56,199 nt of DNA from Alphaproteobacteria bacterium (GCA_030425145.1 JAUHVK010000030.1:1-56199); one strand, 5' to 3'. Counted from the stretch's first letter, positions 27,423 to 37,734 are shown. The notes: generated from the letters alone by a model not told the origin. Translations and numbers: made by a program.

Positions 27423-28034
27423 TCAGAGAGACCCCAATTTCCGTGCCTCGATCACGGCTTCGCCGGGGCTCGCAGCATTGAACTTCCGGCAGAGCATCTT
27501 GACCACAAAGGTCACAGTCACCTCTTTCAACCCAAGCTCGCTTGCGATTGCAGACAGGTCTTTGCCTTGATCGAGTTGCGTCAGAACGAGCGTTTCGCGC
27601 TGGGTCAGGCGCTTGCTCGGATCATCACCACCGATGCTTCCGGTTTCCGGCCCGATTTCGAACAGGTTAACCTTGTTCCCCGCGGCCATTGAGCGGACCG
27701 AGTCGATCAATTTTTGCCCGGGCAGCTTTTTCGGCAGGCACCCTGCCGCTCCGATTTGCATCGCATCGCGCACGATATGCTGCGGAAGATTGCCCGACAT
27801 CAAGGCAACAGGTGTCCCTTGCCCTTTTTCCAATGCCCGGAGGATACCATCGACGCCATCCATACCCGGTATATTGTAATCCAGAAGGATCAAATCGAAC
27901 CGGCCTTTTTCCGTGATCTTTTCGAGCGCGTCTTCAAGATCGACCGCCGTCTCGACCGTGATCCGATTGCGAGACAAAATCGCATCGAACACCTCTAGGA
28001 GCATTTCCTGATCATCTACGATTAAGACACGCAT
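27423..28034 (-). CDS. Response regulator, receiver plus LuxR-type HTH
   Basis: This 203-residue NarL/FixJ-type regulator has a receiver domain (about 1-118), with acidic pair Asp7-Asp8, phospho-acceptor Asp52 in LILLDYNIPGMDG and the conserved Lys in CLPKKLPG. An output helix-turn-helix follows (about 140-200: LTQRETLVLTQLDQGKDLSA, GLKEVTVTFVVKML). The gene starts four bases after the hybrid kinase stop, so kinase and regulator are probably partners. The arrangement resembles the pseudomonad NosP/NahK/LuxR-type regulator group. Its target genes cannot be deduced here. Confidence 0.9.
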   Translation of the reverse strand: MRVLIVDDQEMLLEVFDAILSRNRITVETAVDLEDALEKITEKGRFDLILLDYNIPGMDGVDGILRALEKGQGTPVALMSGNLPQHIVRDAMQIGAAGCLPKKLPGQKLIDSVRSMAAGNKVNLFEIGPETGSIGGDDPSKRLTQRETLVLTQLDQGKDLSAIASELGLKEVTVTFVVKMLCRKFNAASPGEAVIEARKLGSL

Positions 28035-28037
28035 TGT

Positions 28038-31000
28038 TTACTCTTTCTGATCGACGACAGAAAATACGGCCAATTCCGCCTGCTTAACAAGCGACTCGCG
28101 GTCAATCGGCTTGGCCATCACATTTGTGAAGAGCTTACTGGAACGTCTGGCTTCGCCCGCCAACGCGGTCACAAGGAGGATCGGCAGCTTCGGAGCGATC
28201 GCCTTGACCGCCTCGGCCAGTTGCGCACCAGACATTGTCGGCATGTCGTAATCCGTGACCAGCAGATCACAACAATCGGGGTCTTCTTTCAACACTTCGA
28301 CGATGTCCGCCGGATCGGTTGAGGCCGCAACTTCTGCACCGGCCGCTTCGAGGTAAGCGGTGATGACCTCCAGAACTTCGAGTTGATCGTCCACGACAAA
28401 GACCATCTTGCCGTCCAGTCGGCCGGTTGTGTCTTTCTGAGGCGGGGCTGAAGATTGATCCACCTCGACGGCGTCGACCGGCCAATAAACATCGAACGAC
28501 GTTCCTCTTCCGGTCTCCGTCGTCATCAGCATCGCACCACCGATGTCTTCTATCACCGAAGACACCACTGCGAGGCCAAGCCCCGTCCCTTGATCGCCTT
28601 TGGTGCTGAAATACGGTGTCAGGACACGCGACGCGACATCCGGCGGCATACCAGGCCCGTTGTCTGCGACCGTCAGCCTTGCGTATCGCCGCGACGGATC
28701 AAGCCATCCGATGCTCATCTCGGTCACATTCTCTGGGTAATCAGGGGCACCAATGCCGATCGAGATTGTTCCCGCCGTTTCCTCCAAAGCGTCGCGCGCA
28801 TTGATCGCGAGGTTCAGCAGGACTTGTAGGACATCGGTAGGGTCTGCCATCGCCTCGACAGCATCGTCAGGGATTTTGAGCGACAGCCGCGTCGGCGCGC
28901 GCAGGCTGGAGCGGACAAGCTCTGCTGCTTCCCGCACGGGGTTCCTCAGATCAAGCTTCACCAACTCTGATTGCCGCGCGCCCAGCGTAAGCAAGCGTTT
29001 CACCAATCCTGCGGCTTGATCCGAAGCTGCAAGAACTCGAGCCGCCCCGTTTGCTATCGCGCTCTTTTTTTCAGTTTCCTCCAAGATAAGCGAAGCGCCA
29101 CCCGAGATGATCGCCAGTAAGTTGTTAAAGTCATGCGCCAGTCCGGCTGCCATCTGACCAATCATCTCGCGGCGCTGTGCGAGCTGCAATTCGTTCATCA
29201 GACGCTCCCGCTCCGCACGTTCTCTGAGGCGGTCAGAAATATCCCGTGTAATGCACAGCAATCCGCCATCGGCGTTCAACGTCAGGGAAACGTCCAGGTC
29301 GAATGCCCTGCCGTCTTTAGCGACCCCCATCACTTCGCCGGACCAGCCACCATCACGCATCGCGATTGGCATGGCGTTTTGCTCCATCCAGTCAAACTCT
29401 TCCGGTCGGTAGAGCATGGACCAGTGCTTGCCCACCAAGTCTTCGTTCTTTGAATAGCCGAACATATCGAGATGTGCGCGGTTGACGTAGACAAAGAAGC
29501 CCTTGGCATCGGTTAGGGCAATGCCATCAAGGCTTGCCTCCATCGCGGCAGACCGATCGGCGCGCGCCCGTTGTTCGGATTCTTTGAGTTCGGTGATGTC
29601 GACACGGAGTCCGACCCGGCCTCCGCCGGGCAAGGCTCTATCAAACACTCGCAACCATGTTCCATCGGGGAGCAACTGCTCGATCTCGCCATCCGATTCC
29701 CCGTGTTTCGCCAGACGCTCGGCCAGCCACTCTTCCTCTCGTCCGATGGCCTCGGGATACTGGCCTACCTCAAGCCCGTACCGCACAAAGCTTTCGAAGC
29801 TGGCTCCAACAACGAGCGCGGACTCGGACTGCGCATAAATCTGGCGGTAACGGCTGTTGCAGATCACCAACCTGTCGTCTGCATCGTAAAGCACGAAGCC
29901 GTCGTGTAGCCCCTCCACGGCCTTTTCTAGGTTCGCGCGCGCCAAAGCGGCCTCAGCCGCGGCCAAGCGCAGCGACTCGGCCTGTTCGCGTTGGTGAGTG
30001 ATGTCCACTTCGACCGCGAGAAATCCCGTAAGCACGCCGGTTTCGTCATGCAATGGCTGAATGTCGAGTGAAAGCCAGTATTCCCGCCCATCTCGGGTCT
30101 GGTTCAGGATTTCGGCCTGAACCGATTGCGCCTTGTCCAACGCCGCGCGAATTCGGGAAACCGTATTTGGGTCTGTATTGGAATTTTGTAGAACGCGCCC
30201 CGGATTCTTGCCCAGCACATCTTCGAGGGTCCATCCCGTTATTCGCTCGAACGCCGCATTAACCCATTGAATCCGCCGTTCTGCGTCAGTGATCAAGACA
30301 AGGTTGGTGGTTCGTCGCGCGATTTCCGACAGGCGTTCGATCTCTCTCGCCTTGGCCCGCTCATCCGTGATGTTGCGCATGGCGAGGAGGTAACCTTGTT
30401 CGCCAATCGAGGAGGCCGTCAACTGCCACCACCCCTTGAGAGGTTCCAAAGTCGTCACTTCAAAGGTATGGCTTACAACAGGAACTCCGGCATCAAGTAG
30501 TCGGATTTTTTCCCGCAACTCGTCTCCCAACTCCGGTGCCAGTCCTTCTTCAAGGGTCCGGCCTACGAACGCGTCCGCCGTTTCTTCGGGTATGACGATC
30601 GAACCAGAGTGCCACGTAACGAAACGGGCATCCTGATCCAACTCGACGATCAGATCTGGCATACCCGAAAGCAATGCTTCCAGACGCTTGCGCTGCGACA
30701 GCGTTTCGGCATGGGCGGCAACCAGTTTATCCTCAGCATCGCGCCGTGCCAGCGCGGAGGCGATCACCTTGGCGACAGATCGGATCAAATAAGTCTCGCC
30801 CGGCAAAAAGTTGCGTGGCTCGCGAACTGCGTCGAAACCGATGAAGCCACGGAGCACACCGTGTTCAAACATCGGCACGGCCAGCACAGACTGAACCCCT
30901 CGGGCGATCAGATACTCGCGTTCAGGCGCATCCTCTGGCAATGCCGCGACATTCGGAAACACGACGTCATTACCGGCTTCCAAGATCGCTCTCCTAGTGG

Positions 31001-32000
31001 AAATCATACCGATCGGAGTGTCTTGCCGCTTGCCTTTAAACGCCTCTATGCCCACGCCGCACCATTCGTGGGTATTGTCGATGAAGTCGCCATTCGGCTG
31101 AATTCGGAACACGTAAGCCCTGTCTGTGCCCGTCAAAACGCCCATGCGGTCCAGCGCCATCTCAATGGCTTCGTCTAGTTGCTTGAGCGGTGCGCTCAGG
31201 AGGTCGTCCAGGATACCGACCACCTGCCCTTGCATCTCGGTCAGGCGGGCGAACGCGTTGTGCACTGCCTCCAAAGGTGCATCGAGCACGGACTCGGTCG
31301 TCTCGACCGGCTTGCCTTCGATGAGGTTCAGCAATCGTTTGTTGCGCCGCGCTTCGCGCAAGGCCAACAGGGCTTGTGCAGCCAGTTTCGCGACCTGTTC
31401 CAGCGTCCTGAATTCGCCGACGGTGTAGCGGTCCGCGATCGGGCACCCGATCAGGATCGCTCCGGGTTTTTCGTCTGGCAATTCCAGCGGTACGATCATG
31501 GTCGAGGCTGGTACCTGAACGCCACCGGGCCAAGGGAGCCCGTCGATCAGGTTGACCAACTTAGCGAGCCGTCGAGGTCGCTCAATAAACGAGACAGGCA
31601 GCGGTAGAAACTGCCCTTGGCGCTGTCGGTCGGCGCAGACCGAGACCACAATTCGGTCTCCCTCTGCCTGAACAAAGAAACAGTCTCGGCCTCCAATCTC
31701 TTTCCTTAGAACATCCAAGAGCGCCTGCATCGCTTCGTCTGCACCGGACTTGCCCGTCAGCGCCTTGAGCGCTTCAGACATGATAAGACGTTCCTTGAGC
31801 GCCGCAGCCTCGCGCACCCGAACCGCCTCGGTGTCGGCAAGCGCTGAACGCACCGCTTCGGCCTCGGCCATCAATCGACGGTTCATTTCTATGATTTCTT
31901 GGTGCTTCTCCTCAAGCAGCTCTTCAGCCTTGCGCCGTGCAGCCTGTTCACGCTCAAAGGCGCTCTGAAACTCCATAGGATCTTGGGTATCGCCGGTCAT
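28038..32000 (-). CDS. Hybrid sensor histidine kinase with GAF and PAS domains
   Basis: This soluble 1320-residue hybrid kinase starts with a coiled coil (about 12-60), followed by two GAF-like domains (about 75-215 and 260-425) and four PAS modules (near 440, 575, 700 and 830). The dimerisation domain has His956 in AAGLAHDFNNLLA, and the ATPase domain has NLAINARDAL and GTGLGLAVV. A C-terminal receiver carries Asp1250 in LLVTDYDMPTMSG. I see no membrane segment, so the signal is cytoplasmic or comes from a partner. The FIST-domain protein encoded upstream is the obvious partner, as for NahK and NosP. The start is the ATG at 32000 behind AAGGGGA; the ORF can be extended to 32090 without gaining a better site. 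Confidence 0.9.
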   Translation of the reverse strand: MTGDTQDPMEFQSAFEREQAARRKAEELLEEKHQEIIEMNRRLMAEAEAVRSALADTEAVRVREAAALKERLIMSEALKALTGKSGADEAMQALLDVLRKEIGGRDCFFVQAEGDRIVVSVCADRQRQGQFLPLPVSFIERPRRLAKLVNLIDGLPWPGGVQVPASTMIVPLELPDEKPGAILIGCPIADRYTVGEFRTLEQVAKLAAQALLALREARRNKRLLNLIEGKPVETTESVLDAPLEAVHNAFARLTEMQGQVVGILDDLLSAPLKQLDEAIEMALDRMGVLTGTDRAYVFRIQPNGDFIDNTHEWCGVGIEAFKGKRQDTPIGMISTRRAILEAGNDVVFPNVAALPEDAPEREYLIARGVQSVLAVPMFEHGVLRGFIGFDAVREPRNFLPGETYLIRSVAKVIASALARRDAEDKLVAAHAETLSQRKRLEALLSGMPDLIVELDQDARFVTWHSGSIVIPEETADAFVGRTLEEGLAPELGDELREKIRLLDAGVPVVSHTFEVTTLEPLKGWWQLTASSIGEQGYLLAMRNITDERAKAREIERLSEIARRTTNLVLITDAERRIQWVNAAFERITGWTLEDVLGKNPGRVLQNSNTDPNTVSRIRAALDKAQSVQAEILNQTRDGREYWLSLDIQPLHDETGVLTGFLAVEVDITHQREQAESLRLAAAEAALARANLEKAVEGLHDGFVLYDADDRLVICNSRYRQIYAQSESALVVGASFESFVRYGLEVGQYPEAIGREEEWLAERLAKHGESDGEIEQLLPDGTWLRVFDRALPGGGRVGLRVDITELKESEQRARADRSAAMEASLDGIALTDAKGFFVYVNRAHLDMFGYSKNEDLVGKHWSMLYRPEEFDWMEQNAMPIAMRDGGWSGEVMGVAKDGRAFDLDVSLTLNADGGLLCITRDISDRLRERAERERLMNELQLAQRREMIGQMAAGLAHDFNNLLAIISGGASLILEETEKKSAIANGAARVLAASDQAAGLVKRLLTLGARQSELVKLDLRNPVREAAELVRSSLRAPTRLSLKIPDDAVEAMADPTDVLQVLLNLAINARDALEETAGTISIGIGAPDYPENVTEMSIGWLDPSRRYARLTVADNGPGMPPDVASRVLTPYFSTKGDQGTGLGLAVVSSVIEDIGGAMLMTTETGRGTSFDVYWPVDAVEVDQSSAPPQKDTTGRLDGKMVFVVDDQLEVLEVITAYLEAAGAEVAASTDPADIVEVLKEDPDCCDLLVTDYDMPTMSGAQLAEAVKAIAPKLPILLVTALAGEARRSSKLFTNVMAKPIDRESLVKQAELAVFSVVDQKE

Positions 32001-32138
32001 GCCACCATCCCCTTCTTCCCGACCGCGGCCGCACGTCTGGCCAGACCCCAAGCCAACGCGCCTGCACAACTGCGCCGGCACCCGGCGCATCTCATGGCCG
32101 TAGCGTAGTCGACTGCGCCCGGCCCGTATACCACGTTC

Positions 32139-33329
32139 CTACCCATGCTCGTTGCTGAACACTGTGCAGGAAATCATCAGATTGCCGTGATGTAACTTAC
32201 CACCTGTGGGAACGCCCTGTTCTCCAAACGTGAAGACCCCAAGCCAAGGTGAATCGCCGAGTTCGGCTTTGACACCAGCGGACACTTCGTCCATGCGGTC
32301 GCGAACGGCCATCATGCATCCGCAGCAATAGACAACAAGAGCACCGGCAACGTTCGCACCAAAATTCTGCTTCGCCTGTTCCGCGACCCGTCCGGCACGC
32401 GCAACAAGGTTGTCGGCAGACCCGTGCATTTGCCAAATACGAGAATCTTTGTAGACAGTGGCCAAAAGATCGATGGCACCATCCGGATTCGCCGTTGTCG
32501 GGTGCGCAAGAATGTGGAATGGCACGCCTCCCACCTCCCACGTTTCGCGGCCCAACGGCCAAAACGTCGTTTCGGCAAGAATGGAGCGCAGTTCTCCATT
32601 CGCCTGAGGCACTGCGCCACCGGTCCATTCGTGCAGCACATCTGCGGCTGGACGGTTGTCGATCTCGAAAACGCGCCGCCCTTCGACACGCGTGACGATC
32701 CCACTTGCGCCCGTCGGAGCAAAGCCACTTTGGTAAACCGAGGTCACCGGACAGGACGGGAACAACACCGACACGACAACCCCGTCCGTATGAACGGTTT
32801 CGGGTCCGAGCTGCGCCCACGCACCGCTCGCGTCATTGTCTGCCGAACTGCCGCCGACGATCAGGGTTTCCTCGCCCACGACAGACCGCAACCCCGCGAT
32901 CACCTGTTCTTCCCGCCCGGGCGCAACGGTCAGCCAGACCATCTCGGGGATTTCTCCGGGCCGTCCAGCCCTGTCCAGCGCTGCTGCGATCGTGTCGTGG
33001 GCGACCTTTTCAGCGTCATCGCCAAGATCGGCAGAGCATGTTCCGTAGTCTCCTTCGGCATCCCAGATCGCAAAGGCTCCCAGCCCTGCGCCACTGATGT
33101 CGACGCCACTCGCGCCCATGATCCCGAGACAGGACGATCCACCATGGAATGCGCCCGCGCCAATAAGCGATTTAGCTTCGGATTGAAGGGTTGTGGCGTC
33201 CAGATCGACGCCGAAATGAAGAGCCATGAAATCCGGGCGGCCGTACCCGGTATTCGTAAACTGCGTCGCAATGTCTGCCAGGCCTTCGATCGCGGTTCCA
33301 GCGGTCGACTGCGCGGAAAAAAATTGCAT
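32139..33329 (-). CDS. FIST-domain sensor protein (NosP-like)
   Basis: This 396-residue protein has FIST N and FIST C domains (PDFMALHFGVDLD, SLIGAGAFHGGSSCLGIMG, VVGEETLIVGGSSADND, then GALVVYCCGCMMAV and WLGVFTFGEQG near the end). FIST proteins are cytoplasmic ligand sensors. The best known group, NosP, binds haem and nitric oxide and controls a co-encoded hybrid kinase (NahK). This gene is 138 bases upstream of such a kinase on the same strand. The ATG at 33329 has AAAGGGA eight bases upstream; a GTG one codon earlier is possible. Haem binding is not shown by sequence, and other ligands such as amino acids have been proposed for the family. Confidence 0.85.
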   Translation of the reverse strand: MQFFSAQSTAGTAIEGLADIATQFTNTGYGRPDFMALHFGVDLDATTLQSEAKSLIGAGAFHGGSSCLGIMGASGVDISGAGLGAFAIWDAEGDYGTCSADLGDDAEKVAHDTIAAALDRAGRPGEIPEMVWLTVAPGREEQVIAGLRSVVGEETLIVGGSSADNDASGAWAQLGPETVHTDGVVVSVLFPSCPVTSVYQSGFAPTGASGIVTRVEGRRVFEIDNRPAADVLHEWTGGAVPQANGELRSILAETTFWPLGRETWEVGGVPFHILAHPTTANPDGAIDLLATVYKDSRIWQMHGSADNLVARAGRVAEQAKQNFGANVAGALVVYCCGCMMAVRDRMDEVSAGVKAELGDSPWLGVFTFGEQGVPTGGKLHHGNLMISCTVFSNEHG

Positions 33330-33540
33330 CACATTGTCCCTTTGCGCGAGCTACTTTCGGCAGCACAAACTTGAGCGTGAAGTGGCTATCGGACCATTTC
33401 ACACACCAGGCATCTCAAAGCTCGCAAACCACGTTTGGCAAAATACAAAGAGCTCTCACACGCTGCAAGTGCTCGAAAGACACTCACAAAGCCTGTCCAA
33501 AGTGTACTTTTCGAAAAAGGCGAACATGGTCAATCGGCTA

Positions 33541-34539
33541 TTAGCAACGACGCCCTGAAGCATCGAAACGCATTTCATGTCGGGCATCCCACTCAAGCCC
33601 AACCAGACTTCCTTCCTCGGGGAACGATGCTGCGGCGTCCTGCCGGACGGTCACTTGGGTGCCGTCCTCGCATATCAGATGCACCAACGTTTCGGCACCC
33701 AAAGCTTCACAATAGGTCGCCCGTGCCTGCATCGCGCCTGTCTCTGCCAGACGCATGTGTTCAGGGCGCACACCCAGCTTGATCTCGGACGACCGCCCGA
33801 GCAGGTCACCGGTGATGAAGTTTGTCGGTGGTGACCCGATAAAACCTGCGACGAATTCCGTGGCCGGGTTGGCGTACACCTCAAGTGGTTTACCGATTTG
33901 GTCGGCCACCCCGCCATTCATCACGATCATACGGTCGGCCATTGTCATCGCCTCGACTTGATCATGTGTCACGTAGAGCGAGGTTACCCCCAATTCGCGC
34001 TGCAAAGCGCGAATTTCCAGCCGCATCTGCACCCGCAGCTTGGCGTCGAGGTTGGACAGCGGTTCGTCGAACAGGAAAACGGCAGGTTTGCGCACGATCG
34101 CGCGCCCCATGGCGACGCGTTGGCGCTGACCACCCGAAAGCTCACGCGGTTTGCGCTGGAGGTAGGGTTCAAGCTGCAGCAGCTTGGCCGCCTGCGCGAC
34201 ACGTTGTTCGATCTCGGACCGGGGAACCTTGGCGATCTTGAGCCCGTAAGCCATGTTATCGAAGACCGACATATGCGGATAAAGCGCGTAGTTCTGGAAC
34301 ACCATGGCGATGTCGCGTGCCATCGGCTCTTCCTCGTTCACGCGCCGCCCGCCGATCTGGACCTCGCCATCGGTAATGGTCTCCAGCCCGGCTACCATAC
34401 GCAGCAAGGTGGATTTGCCACAGCCCGATGGCCCGACGATCACGATGAATTCGCCATCTTCCACGTCGATCGACACGCCATGAATGACGTCTGTCTTGCC
34501 AAAGGATTTCTTGACGTTGTTGAGGGTCAGCGTTGCCAT
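33541..34539 (-). CDS. ugpC: sn-Glycerol-3-phosphate ABC transporter ATPase
   Basis: This cytoplasmic ATPase of the Ugp/Mal class has 332 residues. It shows Walker [11 protein letters not shown]-loop [11 protein letters not shown], signature [16 protein letters not shown], Walker [13 protein letters not shown] and His in [10 protein letters not shown]. The C-terminal regulatory domain carries GVRPEHMRL. The start is the ATG at 34539 ([13 protein letters not shown]). It is the last gene of ugpBAEC, four bases after ugpE. The order and the very clear UgpB in the same operon support a glycerol-3-phosphate or glycerophosphodiester importer. Confidence 0.93.
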   Translation of the reverse strand: MATLTLNNVKKSFGKTDVIHGVSIDVEDGEFIVIVGPSGCGKSTLLRMVAGLETITDGEVQIGGRRVNEEEPMARDIAMVFQNYALYPHMSVFDNMAYGLKIAKVPRSEIEQRVAQAAKLLQLEPYLQRKPRELSGGQRQRVAMGRAIVRKPAVFLFDEPLSNLDAKLRVQMRLEIRALQRELGVTSLYVTHDQVEAMTMADRMIVMNGGVADQIGKPLEVYANPATEFVAGFIGSPPTNFITGDLLGRSSEIKLGVRPEHMRLAETGAMQARATYCEALGAETLVHLICEDGTQVTVRQDAAASFPEEGSLVGLEWDARHEMRFDASGRRC

Positions 34540-34543
34540 GTTC

Positions 34544-35398
34544 TTATTTCTCGCTTTCCACAAGCCCACGGATGAACAGTTTCTGCATACCAACAACCAC
34601 CAGCACAGGCGGCACCATCGCAAGGATGGATGTCGCCATGATGACCGGCCAGTCGGCAATATCGTCGCCTGAAGGGAACATCTGTTTAATCCCCATGACG
34701 ATGGTGTTCATCGATGGATCGGTGGTGATCAGAAGCGGCCAGAGATATTGGTTCCAGCCATAGATAAAGAGGATGACGAAGAGCGCGGCGATATTCGTCC
34801 GGCTCATCGGCAGCAGGATGTCGAAGAAGAACCGCATCGGCCCGGCCCCATCGACCCGCGCGGCCTCGGCCAGCTCGTCCGGCACAGTCATGAAGAACTG
34901 CCGGAAGAGGAACGTCGCGGTTGCTGATGCAATGAGCGGCAGGATCAGGCCCTGATAGCTGTTCAGCATCCCGAAGTTCGCGATCACCTCGTATGTCGGC
35001 ACGATGCGCACTTCGACAGGCAGCATGAGAGTGAGGAAGATCAGCCAGAAGAACAGCTTTTTTCCCGGAAACTTGAAGTAGACAATTGCGAAAGCCGAAA
35101 GCAGCGAGATCGCAATTTTGCCGATGGCGATGCCCAAAGCCATGAAAAGCGAATTGCCCAGCATGAGCGCCACGGGTGCATTGATCCCGGCTGTCAAGGC
35201 CTTGGAGTAATTCTCGAAGAACTGATCCCCTGGCAAGAGCGGCATCGGGGGCCGCACTATTTCAGGCTGGCTCACTGTTGACGCGACAAAAGCCAGCCAG
35301 ATCGGGAAGAAGATGAAAGCAACACCGATGATCAGGCCCAGATGGGTCAGCCACAACCCCGCGCCGCGCTTTTCGACCATGCCAGTTTGCTCTGCCAT
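34544..35398 (-). CDS. ugpE: sn-Glycerol-3-phosphate ABC transporter permease UgpE
   Basis: This inner-membrane permease has 284 residues, with about six hydrophobic segments starting at [17 protein letters not shown]. The periplasmic [15 protein letters not shown] stretch follows the first helix. The EAA loop is [20 protein letters not shown]. The ATG at 35398 overlaps the ugpA stop by one base (TGATG). It pairs with UgpA to form the pore. No glycerophosphodiester phosphodiesterase gene accompanies the operon in this window. Confidence 0.93.
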   Translation of the reverse strand: MAEQTGMVEKRGAGLWLTHLGLIIGVAFIFFPIWLAFVASTVSQPEIVRPPMPLLPGDQFFENYSKALTAGINAPVALMLGNSLFMALGIAIGKIAISLLSAFAIVYFKFPGKKLFFWLIFLTLMLPVEVRIVPTYEVIANFGMLNSYQGLILPLIASATATFLFRQFFMTVPDELAEAARVDGAGPMRFFFDILLPMSRTNIAALFVILFIYGWNQYLWPLLITTDPSMNTIVMGIKQMFPSGDDIADWPVIMATSILAMVPPVLVVVGMQKLFIRGLVESEK

Positions 35399-36279
35399 CA
35401 GTAGTGCACCCTGCGTTCGATGTATTTGAATTGGATCACGGTCAACAGCGACACGATCACCAGAAGGATTACCGACTGCGCCGCCGAGGACCCAAGGTCC
35501 TGCCCCACAAAGCCGTCGGAATAGACCTTGTAGACAAGGATCGTGGTCGCCTGCTGCGGGCCACCGCTTGTGATCGTGTGGATCACGCCGAAGGTCTCGA
35601 AGAAGGCGTAGATGATGTTCACCACCAGCAGGAAGAAGGTGGTTGGCGACAGCAGCGGAAAGACGATGGTGCGGAAGCGCGTCCAGAAATGGGCACCGTC
35701 GATGGCAGCCGCCTCGATCACCGAACGGGGGATCGCCTGAAGACCGGCGAGGAAAAACAGGAAGTTATAGCTGATCCGCCCCCATGCACTGGCGACGACG
35801 ACAAGGCCCATCGCCTCCCCTTCGTTCAAAACGTGGTTCCAGTCATACCCTAAGAGGCCCAGATACCACGTCACCACGCCGACGCGGGTGTTGAACATGA
35901 AAAGCCACAGCACACCTGCAACGGCGGGCGCTACGGCGTAAGGCCAGATGAGAAGCGTGCGGTAGGTGCCCGACCCTTTGATCAGCCGGTCCGCCAGAAT
36001 GGCGAGGTAGAGGGCGACGCCCATCGACACGACAGTGACGAGGATCGAGAAGACGGCCGTCGTGATGAAAGACGCACGATAATAGCGGTCTGACAGCAGG
36101 TATTCGAAATTGCCAAGTCCAACCCATTGCATGGACAGCCCGAACGGGTCGGGGATGAACAGCGACTGCCAGATCGCCTGCCCTGCCGGATAAAAAAAGA
36201 AGATGGCGGTGATCAGGATCTGCGGCAGCACCAAGAGCAGCGGCAGCCAGATACCTTTGAACTTAACGCGCTTTTCCAT
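35398..36279 (-). CDS. ugpA: sn-Glycerol-3-phosphate ABC transporter permease UgpA
   Basis: This inner-membrane permease has 293 residues and starts with the helix [20 protein letters not shown]; about six membrane segments follow. The EAA loop is [20 protein letters not shown]. It lies 53 bases downstream of ugpB, behind an intercistronic hairpin (36291-36316), and is coupled to ugpE. The hairpin may let the binding protein be made in excess over the membrane subunits. Confidence 0.93.
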   Translation of the reverse strand: MEKRVKFKGIWLPLLLVLPQILITAIFFFYPAGQAIWQSLFIPDPFGLSMQWVGLGNFEYLLSDRYYRASFITTAVFSILVTVVSMGVALYLAILADRLIKGSGTYRTLLIWPYAVAPAVAGVLWLFMFNTRVGVVTWYLGLLGYDWNHVLNEGEAMGLVVVASAWGRISYNFLFFLAGLQAIPRSVIEAAAIDGAHFWTRFRTIVFPLLSPTTFFLLVVNIIYAFFETFGVIHTITSGGPQQATTILVYKVYSDGFVGQDLGSSAAQSVILLVIVSLLTVIQFKYIERRVHY

Positions 36280-36290
36280 GTGACCAAGTC

Positions 36291-36316
36291 GGCTGCCCCG
36301 GAAATCCGGAGCAGCC
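36291..36316 (-). promoter_or_regulatory. Intercistronic hairpin between ugpB and ugpA
   Basis: GGCTGC and GCAGCC form the outer stem, CCGG-AAAT-CCGG the inner stem and loop, with one C-A mismatch between. No T-run follows on the coding strand, so it is more likely an mRNA-stabilising or partial-termination element after the binding-protein gene than a full terminator. Confidence 0.5.
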
Positions 36317-36332
36317 TGTCCTTCACAGAAGG

Positions 36333-37634
36333 TTAACGAGAAGCCTGCTCAAAGCGGCGTAGCAGAGCATTTCCACGCTCGACGGCGCTGTCGAGTGCCG
36401 TTTGCGCGTCCTTGTCACCAGCCCAGACCGCTTCAAGCTCTTCGTCGATGATGCCGCGGATCTGGTCGAAGGAACCAAGGCGAAGGCCCTTGGAGTTCGA
36501 CGTCGGCTCCTTGGCCGTCATCTGGATCACCGCGATGTCTGTGCCCGGATTTGCGTCATAGAACCCCTGACTGCGGGTCAGGTCGCCAGCTTCGGACGTG
36601 ATCGGCAGATAGCCTGTGTCCTGGTGCCACTTTGCCTGAATCTCCGGGCTTGAGAGGAAATCCAGGAACGCGGCGACGCCCGCGTATTCCTCGTCGGTCT
36701 GACCTTCCATGACCCAGAGAGACGCGCCACCGATGATGGTGTTCTGCGGCTCGCTGGCAACCGCCGACCAATAGGGCAGCGGACGCACTTCAAAGTCAAA
36801 CTCGGCTTCGGCCTTGATGCCTGCATAACCCGCCGAGGATTCCGTGAAGAGCGCACATTCCCCGGCGCGGAAGTTCGCACCGCCTTCGTTGCGGCGACCG
36901 GCATAGATGAACTTGCCGTCCTTCGCCCAATCGCCCATCGCACCGATATGTGCCACCTGCGCCGCGCTGTTGAACGCCAGCTCGGTGTCATTGCCGTCAA
37001 AGCCGTTCGACTTGGTGGCAAACGGCACGTCGTGATAGGCCGAGAAGTTCTCGAGGTGGATCCAGCTCTGCCACGCGGTGGTCATTGGGCAGCCAACGCC
37101 CGCGTCCTTGAGTTGGTCCAGCACGTCGCCCACCTGCTCCCATGTGGACAGATCCGTGTCGGGGTCAATGCCCGCTTCTTCCAGCTTGTCGCGGTTGACC
37201 CACAGAACCGGGGTCGACGAGTTGAACGGGAGCGACAGCATGTCACCATCCGGCGATGTGTAGTAGCCTTTGACCGAACCGATATATTTCGACTGGTCGA
37301 ACCCGTCGCCCATGACTTCGTATACTGGCTTGATGGCACCCTTTGCCGCCATCATTGTGGCGGTGCCCACTTCGAAGACCATCAGGATGTCAGGCTGTTC
37401 GCCCGCGCGGAACGCCGCGATCCCGGCATTCAGCGTTTCGGAATAGTTGCCCTTGTGTGTCGCAACCACAGTGTAATCGGACTGAGAGCCGTTGAAGGTT
37501 TCGACCTGTTCGGCAACCAATTCTCCGAGACGCCCGGTAAATGCGTGCCAGAACTCGATTTCGGTCTGAGCCATTGCGGCCTGCGAAGACCCCAAAACGG
37601 CCGACGCCGCAAGTATGCTGATCGTATGTTTCAT
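36333..37634 (-). CDS. ugpB: sn-Glycerol-3-phosphate ABC transporter binding protein
   Basis: This periplasmic binding protein has 433 residues with a signal peptide (about 1-22, cut after AAMA). It resembles Escherichia coli UgpB closely along its length: [75 protein letters not shown] and the C-terminal [12 protein letters not shown]. That makes glycerol-3-phosphate or a glycerophosphodiester the expected ligand. It heads ugpBAEC, 100 bases after the HAD gene, in a region with a 15-bp palindrome. I looked for a PHO box upstream and saw none that is convincing. Confidence 0.95.
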   Translation of the reverse strand: MKHTISILAASAVLGSSQAAMAQTEIEFWHAFTGRLGELVAEQVETFNGSQSDYTVVATHKGNYSETLNAGIAAFRAGEQPDILMVFEVGTATMMAAKGAIKPVYEVMGDGFDQSKYIGSVKGYYTSPDGDMLSLPFNSSTPVLWVNRDKLEEAGIDPDTDLSTWEQVGDVLDQLKDAGVGCPMTTAWQSWIHLENFSAYHDVPFATKSNGFDGNDTELAFNSAAQVAHIGAMGDWAKDGKFIYAGRRNEGGANFRAGECALFTESSAGYAGIKAEAEFDFEVRPLPYWSAVASEPQNTIIGGASLWVMEGQTDEEYAGVAAFLDFLSSPEIQAKWHQDTGYLPITSEAGDLTRSQGFYDANPGTDIAVIQMTAKEPTSNSKGLRLGSFDQIRGIIDEELEAVWAGDKDAQTALDSAVERGNALLRRFEQASR

Positions 37635-37664
37635 GAGAGATTCCCTTTTTGGCTTAACGACTTG

Positions 37665-37679
37665 GGCGGATCATCCGCC
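37665..37679. promoter_or_regulatory. 15-bp palindrome upstream of ugpB
   Basis: GGCGGAT-C-ATCCGCC is a perfect inverted repeat in the 100-base gap between the HAD gene and ugpB, about 31 bases upstream of the ugpB start. The single-base centre makes it a poor RNA hairpin loop, so a protein-binding site near the ugpB promoter is the better reading. Confidence 0.4.
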
Positions 37680-37734
37680 AGAGTTTGGCGCTTTGTCAGC
37701 GCACTTGGCAGAACGGTGATGACGCAAATCTGTG

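Noticed and set aside
30100-30290. A LOV-type photoreceptor domain in the hybrid kinase
   Set aside because: The PAS module with GKNPGRVLQ lacks the Cys of the LOV NCRFLQ motif, so flavin-adduct photochemistry is not supported.
33330-33540. A small gene or RNA in the longest intergenic gap, between ugpC and the FIST gene
   Set aside because: It is relatively A/T-rich with short frames only, and no convincing hairpin or conserved element. It probably holds the promoter of the FIST-kinase operon.
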